Shown: positions 1 through 7,400 of the stretch, piece by piece
Position numbering within the stretch: the stretch's first letter is position 1
Layout: every line of letters begins with the position of its first letter
Assembly (NCBI GenBank): GCA_025350365.1
Contig: JANXXY010000409.1
Coordinates: 1-8,629, forward strand
DNA: 8,629 nt
Direction: 5' to 3'
From: Bacteroidales bacterium
GTDB taxonomy: Bacteria > Bacteroidota > Bacteroidia > Bacteroidales > JAAUTT01
Position numbers and translations under genes: made by a program
The notes under the pieces: model-generated
The model's database searches: none
Seen by the model: the letters and a program-made list of their open reading frames with translations, nothing else
Told to the model about the DNA's origin: nothing

Positions 1-40
1 TGACCTTTCAGAGTCGATAGACCTGGAGGAGTCTAATTAA
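1..40. repeat. Intergenic direct repeat, copy 1 (about 40 bp)
   Basis: This begins TGACCTTTCAGAGTCGATAG and matches 116-155 at 37 of 40 positions (differences at 23, 28 and 39); the copies are 115 bases apart. It contains a short inverted repeat, TAGAC (18-22) with GTCTA (31-35). Read as minus-strand RNA the stem extends to 6 pairs through a G-U wobble; as plus-strand RNA the sixth pair would be C-A. The copy starts at base 1, so it may continue outside the window. It lies beyond the stop of the five-gene minus-strand operon. No protein is encoded. A Bacteroidota dispersed intergenic repeat is the likeliest identity, but no family name can be given from sequence alone. Confidence 0.85.
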
Positions 41-46
41 GTTAAT

Positions 47-81
47 AAACTCTGGCAGGACCTTCGGACTCTGCCAGGTTT
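47..81. other. Hairpin within repeat block, possible operon-end structure
   Basis: AAAC (47-50) and CTGGCAG (52-58) pair with CTGCCAG (71-77) and GTTT (78-81). This gives an 11-pair stem with T51 bulged and a 12-base loop. It lies about 90 bases past the SpoIID stop codon in the direction of transcription, so it could end or protect the operon message. No run of U follows on the minus strand (the next bases are ATTAAC), so it is not a classical intrinsic terminator. The terminator role is a weak inference. Confidence 0.5.
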
Positions 82-102
82 CCTTCGGACTCTGCCCGGT
101 TT
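61..102. repeat. Two tandem 21-bp units
   Basis: Units 61-81 and 82-102 both begin CCTTCGGACTCTGCC and end GGTTT; they differ only at one base (A76 versus C97). Each carries GACTCTG (67-73 and 88-94), the exact reverse complement of the CAGAGTC found in both flanking 40-bp repeats (9-15 and 124-130). The inner and outer repeats can therefore pair in a symmetrical arrangement. The first unit also supplies the right arm of the 47-81 hairpin. Confidence 0.85.
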
Positions 103-115
103 CACAGTTTTCGTT

Positions 116-155
116 TGACCTTTCAGAGTCGATAGACTTGGAAGAGTCTAATTGA
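116..155. repeat. Intergenic direct repeat, copy 2 (about 40 bp)
   Basis: This is the second copy of the repeat at 1-40. Here the internal inverted repeat is a perfect 6-bp stem, TAGACT (133-138) with AGTCTA (145-150), around a 6-base loop. It ends 14 bases before the SpoIID stop codon, so it is the first structure transcribed in the 3' untranslated region of the minus-strand operon. Confidence 0.85.
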
Positions 156-168
156 GCCATATTATTCC

Positions 169-1503
169 TTATTGATACAATTCACGAAGTTCAATTTCCT
201 TGAAATAGTGATTCAATATTTCTTTGAAAGAATACCCTTTTTCTCCCATCATGGCAGCACCAATCTGGCACAACCCAACGCCGTGTCCCCAACCGGCACC
301 CGTTAAAACAAATTCTCCGGGCACTCCATTTCTGATTTCTTTGCGATCGACCACTAAAGCAGAACTATATAAATGCGATTCGGACAATACTTTGCGAATC
401 TGCAACTCTTTTCCAATAATAAGCGTGTTATTTGTTCCTATTATTTTTAATCGGATCAGTCTACCTGACTTTCCTCGCTCAACCGGAACCAAATCGATAA
501 TTGATCCAAAATCTCTGCCTGTTTTTCGCGAAATTAATTCCGCTATTTGTTCCTGCGAATAAATCACTTTCCACCGGTAAAAATCTTTTGTTTCCTGATC
601 ATAGTCGTTAAGCACCTGAGAAAGTACTTTTTTATCGTGCGTATTGCAAAAAGCTTCGGGAGAATTCCGGATCCATTTTTGTGCGGAAACCTCGTTAGTA
701 AGATCATAGTCATATGATTCCTGGTTCTGAGGATTGTCAATAATGGATTTAAGATAAGGATGAGCAACCGGTTCCCAAACATTCTCAAACGTTTCGGAGA
801 TTCCTCCGCAACTCTTGGAAAAGCGGGCATCACAAACATTGTCGTTATTCATCAGAACTAATCCCCTGGTTTCCCCAATGACTTTCATTACCAATGCACC
901 CGATTGGCGGGTAATACCCTGGTATCGCTGACAATGATCGTCGGCACACACATCAAAATTTGAATGATCCTCACGGTCGTACCATCGAATGTATTCCTCC
1001 TTAGTTTCGTTAATAGTCTGGTAAATATTTTTAGATGCTTCCAGCTTTTTTCCTTTAATCAACTGGGACAACAGCCACGACCGGGAAATGACTGCATGTG
1101 CCTTTAACAACTCTATACTGCTGGTAGCGTTCATCTCGGAGGAAATAACACTAACCAGATAATCTTCAAGGGGCAAAACATTTATTGCTGTCAGCTTATC
1201 ATTTTCAATAATAAATTGCAATGACCCTTTGAACCGCTGATTTTCTTTACGTTCCCAATGGAATTGAATCCCAATAGTTACTTCGGGTAAATCAAAAGAT
1301 GCTTCTTTAAAACTACCCGGTTCAAAATCAAGCACTTTGTTATCCATAGCCTTTTCGTTCAGATAAATTTTTCCGTTGGAATAATGAATCTTCTGTTGAC
1401 CTTGAAATGAAAATCCGTTTTGTTTTAAATTATATATCCCATTCAATATGAAGGTTATTGAAGGTTCATACATAATTCCGATTTTCAGCTGTGGTTCTTT
1501 CAT
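169..1503 (-). CDS. SpoIID/LytB-domain protein, probable lytic transglycosylase on peptide-free peptidoglycan strands
   Basis: This 444-residue protein is last in the five-gene operon, starting 20 bases after the GNAT stop. The SpoIID family signature is clear: LPLEDYLVSVISSEMNA at 110-126, with E123 at the position of the catalytic glutamate of sporulation SpoIID. KAHAVISRSW (134-143) follows, then a Cys/His cluster (C186, H190, C191 in DVCADDHCQRYQG) that resembles the family's metal site. FSKSCGGISE (228-237) and the C-terminal GAGWGHGVGLCQIGA (402-416) complete the set. By family knowledge these enzymes cleave glycan strands from which an amidase has removed the peptides. The N-terminus (MKEPQLKIGIMYEPS) shows no signal peptide or membrane segment, so the protein looks cytoplasmic, which is odd for a wall enzyme. 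The roughly 100 residues before the core are beta-rich. The fold is certain; the substrate is inferred. Confidence 0.92.
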   Translation of the reverse strand: MKEPQLKIGIMYEPSITFILNGIYNLKQNGFSFQGQQKIHYSNGKIYLNEKAMDNKVLDFEPGSFKEASFDLPEVTIGIQFHWERKENQRFKGSLQFIIENDKLTAINVLPLEDYLVSVISSEMNATSSIELLKAHAVISRSWLLSQLIKGKKLEASKNIYQTINETKEEYIRWYDREDHSNFDVCADDHCQRYQGITRQSGALVMKVIGETRGLVLMNNDNVCDARFSKSCGGISETFENVWEPVAHPYLKSIIDNPQNQESYDYDLTNEVSAQKWIRNSPEAFCNTHDKKVLSQVLNDYDQETKDFYRWKVIYSQEQIAELISRKTGRDFGSIIDLVPVERGKSGRLIRLKIIGTNNTLIIGKELQIRKVLSESHLYSSALVVDRKEIRNGVPGEFVLTGAGWGHGVGLCQIGAAMMGEKGYSFKEILNHYFKEIELRELYQ

Positions 1504-1523
1504 CGTGTTTTCTTTTGTTGAAA

Positions 1524-2027
1524 TTATTCCTGCATTTTAAAAACAAGCTCCAGATAAGGATAAGCAGGATCGTTAAATCCGAATTTTCGATACAATTGCT
1601 CCCCATCTTTGGATGTATGCAACGCCACTTTACTTATTCCCAAATTCACGGCCTCTGTTAATAACTGTGTCAAAACGAGTGATGATATCCCTTTTCGTCT
1701 TGCCGATGGAACCGTATACATATTTAGAATGTCGCCTTCAAAGTAGGATGATTGATTAAAGTCTCCCGGTATCCGTTTGATGACCATACCACCGAAAGCT
1801 AAAATTTCTCCTTCGTATTCAGCCAAAAGAGCAAAAAAACTACCATTTTCCATTGTCATTTTAAAGAAACTGAATAGCTCGTGCCGCAATGTATTTTTAT
1901 AATCATCGCTCCTCTCTCCTTGCAACTCTGCAAGGTAAGCCAAGCGATATTCCGTCATTTTCCCGATATCGTTTATTTCAACCTTTCTGATGTTAACTTT
2001 TGCAGGATTTATGTTCATGCTTGTCAT
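1524..2027 (-). CDS. GNAT-family N-acetyltransferase
   Basis: This 167-residue protein is probably a cytoplasmic acetyl-CoA-dependent acetyltransferase. Core motifs are visible: ILNMYTVPSARRKGISS at 100-116 is motif A, with the acetyl-CoA pyrophosphate-binding loop R110-R-K-G-I-S115, and LYRKFGF (145-151) is the C-terminal motif B region. EILAFGGMVI (74-83) is the preceding beta-strand pair. Length matches a single GNAT domain. The start lies 6 bases after the DUF4922 stop; Met4 is an alternative start, and neither has a Shine-Dalgarno sequence. The substrate cannot be read from sequence. In this operon an amino sugar or a stem-peptide amine is plausible, but a protein or small-molecule acceptor is equally possible. 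Confidence 0.9.
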   Translation of the reverse strand: MTSMNINPAKVNIRKVEINDIGKMTEYRLAYLAELQGERSDDYKNTLRHELFSFFKMTMENGSFFALLAEYEGEILAFGGMVIKRIPGDFNQSSYFEGDILNMYTVPSARRKGISSLVLTQLLTEAVNLGISKVALHTSKDGEQLYRKFGFNDPAYPYLELVFKMQE

Positions 2028-2033
2028 TTTAGT

Positions 2034-2966
2034 TCAATCCCAGTTAAATAATTTATGAATTGTGGCGTTGTCCATACATACCTGAGAAAAGATATCAGCA
2101 ACATCCTCATTGGAAATTTTTAAAAAGTCTTCCACCCTGGGTGTGATAAAAACCCCTCCCATATCCACACTTGCCGGGCTTAGCAAAAGTTGATTTTTCC
2201 CTTGTTCAAAATATTGGCTTGGACGGTGCAGAATTCTGGGGTAAAGATGAACTACCCATTCACCATCTTCATAATAAGTTATCAAATTCATCATGGGCTC
2301 ACCTTCATTCGGTTGTTGTTGACAGAATCGAAAAAAGTATTCATTAAAAAGCATGGATAATTTATTCTTATTGCTGCTTTGAAAGGTGACCGCTGTTCTT
2401 AAATAATTGTTCCATTTGTATACTTTTACTTCTTCCTTTACCATTTGCAAACTGCAAAGCGACCGATTATGAAAATCTTTTTCAATGGGTAAAAAGCCTT
2501 TAGAGCCCGCCTGAAAGTGAAAATGATCGGGAGCCGAAGCACCGCACTTTGGCCCGTTATAAAAAACTACAAAGTCACTCAAATGGGTGGACAGATCCAG
2601 CATATCATCAAAATGATTCTCCATTAACTGATCCGTATGTTTTAAATTTGGTATAGTTAAATGCTTCGGAAAAATAGGAAACGGATTCACTAATATTGCA
2701 TAATCCATTTTGAAAGGCAGGCTCCGTTGTTGCTTGGGACGATTTTTCGAACACAGGAAACATGGCCTTGATTCAATGGATGTGGCATCAACTTTGGCTG
2801 TTGAAGAAACGATCCGGTTCGGATTAAACTGCACCAACACATCAAATCCCTTGAAATGTAACTTTTTTGTTTTAACTTTTTTAAGATCGTTGTAATTCAG
2901 TAAAGCCAGCTCCCATCCTTTTAACTGAATATCTATAAAGTTATCAATGTCTTGCAAACCATTCAT
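2034..2966 (-). CDS. DUF4922 protein, GalT/Ap4A-phosphorylase-like (HIT superfamily) putative nucleotidyltransferase
   Basis: This 310-residue cytoplasmic protein has no signal peptide or membrane segment. It shows a full GalT-like active-site pattern: C69-x-x-C72 in RPCFLCSKNRP, H102 in NPFPIFPKHLTIP, and CGASAPDHFHFQ at 141-152, giving H148-F-H150-F-Q152. In GalT the equivalents are two zinc cysteines, a zinc histidine, a zinc histidine in the HxHxQ motif, and the second His of that motif as the nucleophile that carries the NMP. The match implies covalent nucleotidyl transfer or phosphorolysis (families: GalT, Ap4A phosphorylase, plant VTC2-type GDP-hexose phosphorylase). The true substrate is unknown; the neighbours suggest an amino-sugar phosphate or its nucleotide. 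It starts 11 bases after the GT2 stop, with no Shine-Dalgarno sequence. The family assignment is strong and the function is inferred. Confidence 0.85.
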   Translation of the reverse strand: MNGLQDIDNFIDIQLKGWELALLNYNDLKKVKTKKLHFKGFDVLVQFNPNRIVSSTAKVDATSIESRPCFLCSKNRPKQQRSLPFKMDYAILVNPFPIFPKHLTIPNLKHTDQLMENHFDDMLDLSTHLSDFVVFYNGPKCGASAPDHFHFQAGSKGFLPIEKDFHNRSLCSLQMVKEEVKVYKWNNYLRTAVTFQSSNKNKLSMLFNEYFFRFCQQQPNEGEPMMNLITYYEDGEWVVHLYPRILHRPSQYFEQGKNQLLLSPASVDMGGVFITPRVEDFLKISNEDVADIFSQVCMDNATIHKLFNWD

Positions 2967-2977
2967 TCGTTAATTAT

Positions 2978-4444
2978 TTAAACCGGTTGACCGCTTTTAA
3001 CATATTTCTGACGAGCCCAAAACTCCAAGGTACGAATTTTATCTTTATAGAAATTTAGGGTATTCATTTTATTCACATCAAGAGAGGCATCGGAATTTTC
3101 TTCCCATCGCCGACATAGGTAAAGAGGTTCGTAAATACGGCCAATCTGATATTCCCTACTTATGTTTAGCCCCAATGCATAGTCCTCGCCATAACTAACA
3201 TTAGGTACTTTTATTGATCGGATAACAGGAGTGTAAAAAGCGCGTGGAGCGCCAAGTCCGTTAATTCGTAAAGCATTGTTGCGTCCATTATCCGGTGTCC
3301 ATTCCTTGTGATCGATTAAACCCGGAGGAATTTCTTCCAGCCTAAAATTCACCATTTTATATGAGCCAACCAACATCGCACAGTTTTGCTCATAGAATGC
3401 GGAAACAACCTTTTTAATTACGGAACCATCAATGTACAAATCATCGCTATCGAGCTGAATAGCAAATTTTCCACACAATGGATGAGCCACTGCCACATTC
3501 CAGCAGCCTCCAATACCAAGATCCTTTCGTTCCGGTATAATATGAATAACCCGAATATCAGTTTTTGCTACCGAATGTATTAGTTCAGAGGTTCCATCGG
3601 TTGAGAAATTGTCGACTATTATCAAATTAAACGGAAAATCAGTTTTTTGGGCAAGAACTGAGGTTATGGCATCACCAATCGTTTTTACTCGATTTTTGAC
3701 TGGAATAATCACTGAAGCTTCACATGGAAAACTTTCCTCATTAAACTTTATTGCTTTAAATTTCGGAGCTAGCCATGCCCCAACATCTTTTAAATGAGAT
3801 GTACAGGCCTGCTCCATCTCAATCTGAAGGTCTCTGTTTTTAGGATCGACATAATCAAAAAGTTTTTCGCCCGATTTGCGGGTATCCAATTCCACTTCGG
3901 AGTACAAAAGTTCAGGAATATGCACCAGTTTATGATGTTGTGAAACTTTTAACCGCAAATCGTACCATCCGGCAAACTGAAAATTGCTGTCCATGCGAGC
4001 CACCGCTTCTTTCAAAGCACTGGTTTTAAATAACATCAATGAGCCAAAGTTAAAATCATCGCGTAAACTTCCGTCCTGATATTCAATCACAGGATGTGGC
4101 ATCAATTTTTCATCCTTCTTCTCATAATAATCGGAATAAACCATACCAGCATTACTATCCATGCAGATTTGGATCATTCTCTCCAAACAATTATGCCCCG
4201 GTTCGAGTGGTAAAGTTTTAGTATAAAGCAAAGTAAATTCGGTTTCAACTTTAGCGGCTATCTGCTTAAGTGTGTTTGTCGAAGCAAAATTATCAGATAC
4301 AATCCAATTTGTAGCGTCCTTTGCCGACTCTTTACCAATCACAAAAATTTGATTAACACATTCTGTTTGCTTCAATGCTAAGATGGTAGGTTGTATATCG
4401 CCGGTATGTGAGGCTGGCAAAAAACAAGTGATTACTTTTTCCAT
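2978..4444 (-). CDS. Glycosyltransferase family 2 protein with two GT-A-like halves
   Basis: This 488-residue protein transfers a sugar from a nucleotide donor to an unknown acceptor. Residues 242-345 are a canonical GT2 catalytic domain: ASVIIPVKNR (243-252), IIVDNFSTDGT (275-285), and the metal-binding D332-S-D334 in IQLDSDD. GED (419-421) and YLCRRW (442-447) give the acceptor-side ED and the RRW motif. Residues 1-235 look like a second, degenerate GT-A fold: TLLYTKTLPLEPG (71-83) and MVYSDYYE (101-108), without a convincing DxD. This half may be non-catalytic or have a different specificity. No hydrophobic membrane segment is visible, so the protein should be cytosolic or peripheral. It starts 10 bases after the amidase stop. 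Family GT2 is certain; donor and acceptor cannot be deduced. Confidence 0.9.
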   Translation of the reverse strand: MEKVITCFLPASHTGDIQPTILALKQTECVNQIFVIGKESAKDATNWIVSDNFASTNTLKQIAAKVETEFTLLYTKTLPLEPGHNCLERMIQICMDSNAGMVYSDYYEKKDEKLMPHPVIEYQDGSLRDDFNFGSLMLFKTSALKEAVARMDSNFQFAGWYDLRLKVSQHHKLVHIPELLYSEVELDTRKSGEKLFDYVDPKNRDLQIEMEQACTSHLKDVGAWLAPKFKAIKFNEESFPCEASVIIPVKNRVKTIGDAITSVLAQKTDFPFNLIIVDNFSTDGTSELIHSVAKTDIRVIHIIPERKDLGIGGCWNVAVAHPLCGKFAIQLDSDDLYIDGSVIKKVVSAFYEQNCAMLVGSYKMVNFRLEEIPPGLIDHKEWTPDNGRNNALRINGLGAPRAFYTPVIRSIKVPNVSYGEDYALGLNISREYQIGRIYEPLYLCRRWEENSDASLDVNKMNTLNFYKDKIRTLEFWARQKYVKSGQPV

Positions 4445-4454
4445 ATTATTAATA

Positions 4455-7400
4455 TTATTTTTTAAAGTAGGTTAATACCTGTTTCATTAAGTTTTCGCGT
4501 TGTTGTTTGTCAACGATTGTTTCGAATGGAAATCCTAAAACAACAGTTTTAAAATCTCCCTGAAAGACAACCCCGGCACTGGTATTGTTTTCGGTATACC
4601 GGAAGGCAGATATAGCTTTTTTACCATATGGTTCGATGGCATCGGGTGATTCGACCGTATATATTCCGGGATGATAACCGGTATTAAAATTCCAGTTTCC
4701 ATGAAACCATTCATTTGCATAATCGGTTGATTGAACTTTCCCTTCTTTAACGGCATGTGCTGTGCGCCAAGAGAAATGAAAAACATCTTCCGCAAATTTT
4801 ATTGCTAACGAGTCTCTGGTAAGAATCAGATCGGCGCCCACATAAGCGCCTGACATAAATATACTTCCTCCATGGTTAGCAATCTCTTTTATTTTATTTT
4901 GAAAATCCGGTGTGTAAATCGTAAAGTTATATTGTCCCTTGTCTATATGCGTTGGTGTCGATTTTTCCTCACCTAATATTATGTCTGCCGTTTGATAGGG
5001 CGAAGTATTAAACGCGGGATTGCTAAAGGCCTTTTTACTTATAGAAACAAAAGAGTAACCCGCAGCCATGATGGCTTGTCCGTGGATATATGGATAATCG
5101 AAACTATTTCCAGAAATAATTTTCCCTTCCATATTTCCATAGGAGGCACCCCAACCGGGACTATCATCATCAAGCCACTCCGATTTTCTGTTATAATCGT
5201 ATTGTGCTCCGATGAAACCGATTTCGCAGTGATCGGGAACTCCCGGGTCGTCCCACCAGGATATGCCTGCCATTTTGCCAGAATCAAAAAACGATGGAGC
5301 GCTTACCCGATCAAAACCGTTAACCACCAATACTGTCAATGAGTTCTCACTTTTTAAACCTACCGATAAAATCTCACTTGGAAAACTTTCGCCTCCATCG
5401 TTAATGGCCGTAACCTTAAAACTGTATAATTTATCGTACTCGTCAAGTTCAACTACTAAGGAGGTATCATTTATCATCAAGCCATTATCAAAACCTCCTT
5501 CGCCGGCTCGTTTATATACCTTATAACTGCTTGGCCTGGCAGTTATTTCAAGAGGATCCAGAACAGGCTTCCAGCTTAAAGAAACAATTTTTCCCTGCAA
5601 ATTTATTATTGAAAAATCATTGACTGGCATAGGTTGAACAACATAAGCCCTGCCTTCCTGAAAAGACTGAAATTTTAACATCCCTTTATAGATAGACCTG
5701 CAAATTGCAAACCGGAACTGAGGATCCAGGCCGAATTTCATATCTGCAAGATTCTGGTGTGATAGTAACTCCAAAAGCAACGAGGGGACATTGGGCCTTA
5801 CAGCCTCTGAATATTTCCGGTTCCACATGGCTCGTCTGGTCCATTTAGGGTTATACAATGCCCTAATGTCATCTACCACTTGCGATTGAACCATATCGGT
5901 AAAGTCCCGGTTTGCAAGTTTCGATTGTCCATTTGGAAAAAAACCATTGTCGGTAACAGAACTGTAAATTCCTAATGTGCCTATCACCGAATCATTTACA
6001 GTAACTCCAGCATCGGTGTGAAGAGCAAACGAAAGATCAATAGGAATATTCAGTCCTGGTATTTTTTGTTTCGATTCTCCATTTTTCGATTCTCCAATGA
6101 GGTAGTTTACCCATGCTCCGCGGGATTGGTAATCGTCATTATAGTCATTTTTAGTTTTATTGATACTATATACCAGAGAATCGGGCATTCCGCTATATTG
6201 CAGAAAATATCGCGCTCCTTCCATATACCTGGGCTTCCCACTCGTCTTCCATCGGAAGTGATCAGGATTTATCTTTGTGCCATCCACTTTAACAGCCGAT
6301 ACAGAATTTACTGATTTTACATTGGGAATTGCCTCGTTCGAAGGTCTTCGTGCAACACTGCCCATTCCTCCACCAAACCTAACAGCATCTATCGAAATAG
6401 GGCCTGTTTGGTTTTTGTTAGAAAATATAGATACAGAACCCAGTTCCGGGCTTTTTCCTGCCCCAAAATCAAAGGTTCCCAGGTAAATCCAGGTACTGCC
6501 TCCAATTCTTTGGTTTATAAGAAATATGCTTTCTCCACCTAAATGATTAACAGAATATTTAACTCCTGTATTGTTTTCTGTATTCTGAAGGTATGAAACA
6601 TAAACTGCGTATTTGCCTTTTTCGGGTATTTCAGGCACCAAGGTTGCTACCTTCCCAATGTTAGTGGAAGCGCTATACGAAATGGAGGTTCCCATAATAA
6701 ATGGATTCTCATTAGAGAAAAGAGTGTCTTTTTTGAGAAAACCACCTTTTACTATTTTATAGTCCACACGTGGCGATAAAATGAACTCCGATTGTCCTGT
6801 GGATTTATCGTTATCGACAATAACCTCATTAATTTGAGTATCGCGTTCGCGTGGTAAAAAAACATTTGCTCCGGCGTTTTCGAGCATAGGCACAAGGTAA
6901 GGTAGAATGTATGTAGTCGTTAACACATCTTCAACGGTGCCGAATAAACGCGCTCGCTGACATTCCCACCTGTCCAGCGTCGACTCGTAATAGTACCCAT
7001 GACTGGCCCATAAAGCAATATTATTATTATATAAACCAAATGCAGGTATGGTCTTGTCCGACCTGCGAACTAGGGGTATCTTTTCAATACCTGCCAAATT
7101 GGTTCTTTTTTGATCCAGTGGAAGTTCATTTCTCAAAGCATTGGGAATTAATTCACTAAATTGGTGATTGTCGGTAAAAATCGATATGGTATATTTCCGA
7201 AATCTGCAACCAAACTTTTTTTTAATTGATTGATTAAATGCTTTATATTCGCTTTCACGAACAGGAAAATAAGAGAGTCCTTTATTAAAGAATAGCTCAA
7301 CCAGTTGTGCTCTTTTGTTAACTGCAATTGAATCTAACTTTATATCTGCCAAATAATTCCAATTCTTGTATGGGTTATCCCATTTCTCAAGCTTATTTTT

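Noticed and set aside
47..81. Firm call of an intrinsic terminator
   Set aside because: The stem is good but no U-run follows on the operon strand, so it is listed only as a hairpin of possible 3'-end function.
1..155. Direct repeats considered as a CRISPR array
   Set aside because: There are only two imperfect 40-bp copies with a 75-base interval that itself contains tandem repeats, and no cas genes are present. This is an intergenic repeat block, not an array.
4458..4600. Type IX secretion sorting domain at the amidase C-terminus
   Set aside because: The end (FPFETI followed by a helical NLMKQVLTYFKK) lacks the beta-rich pattern and conserved motifs of that sorting domain.
4992..5342. A 116-codon open frame on the plus strand inside the amidase gene
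   Set aside because: It lies antisense to a gene with clear domain motifs, and its translation resembles no family I recognise. The same applies to the other antisense frames within 169-7523.
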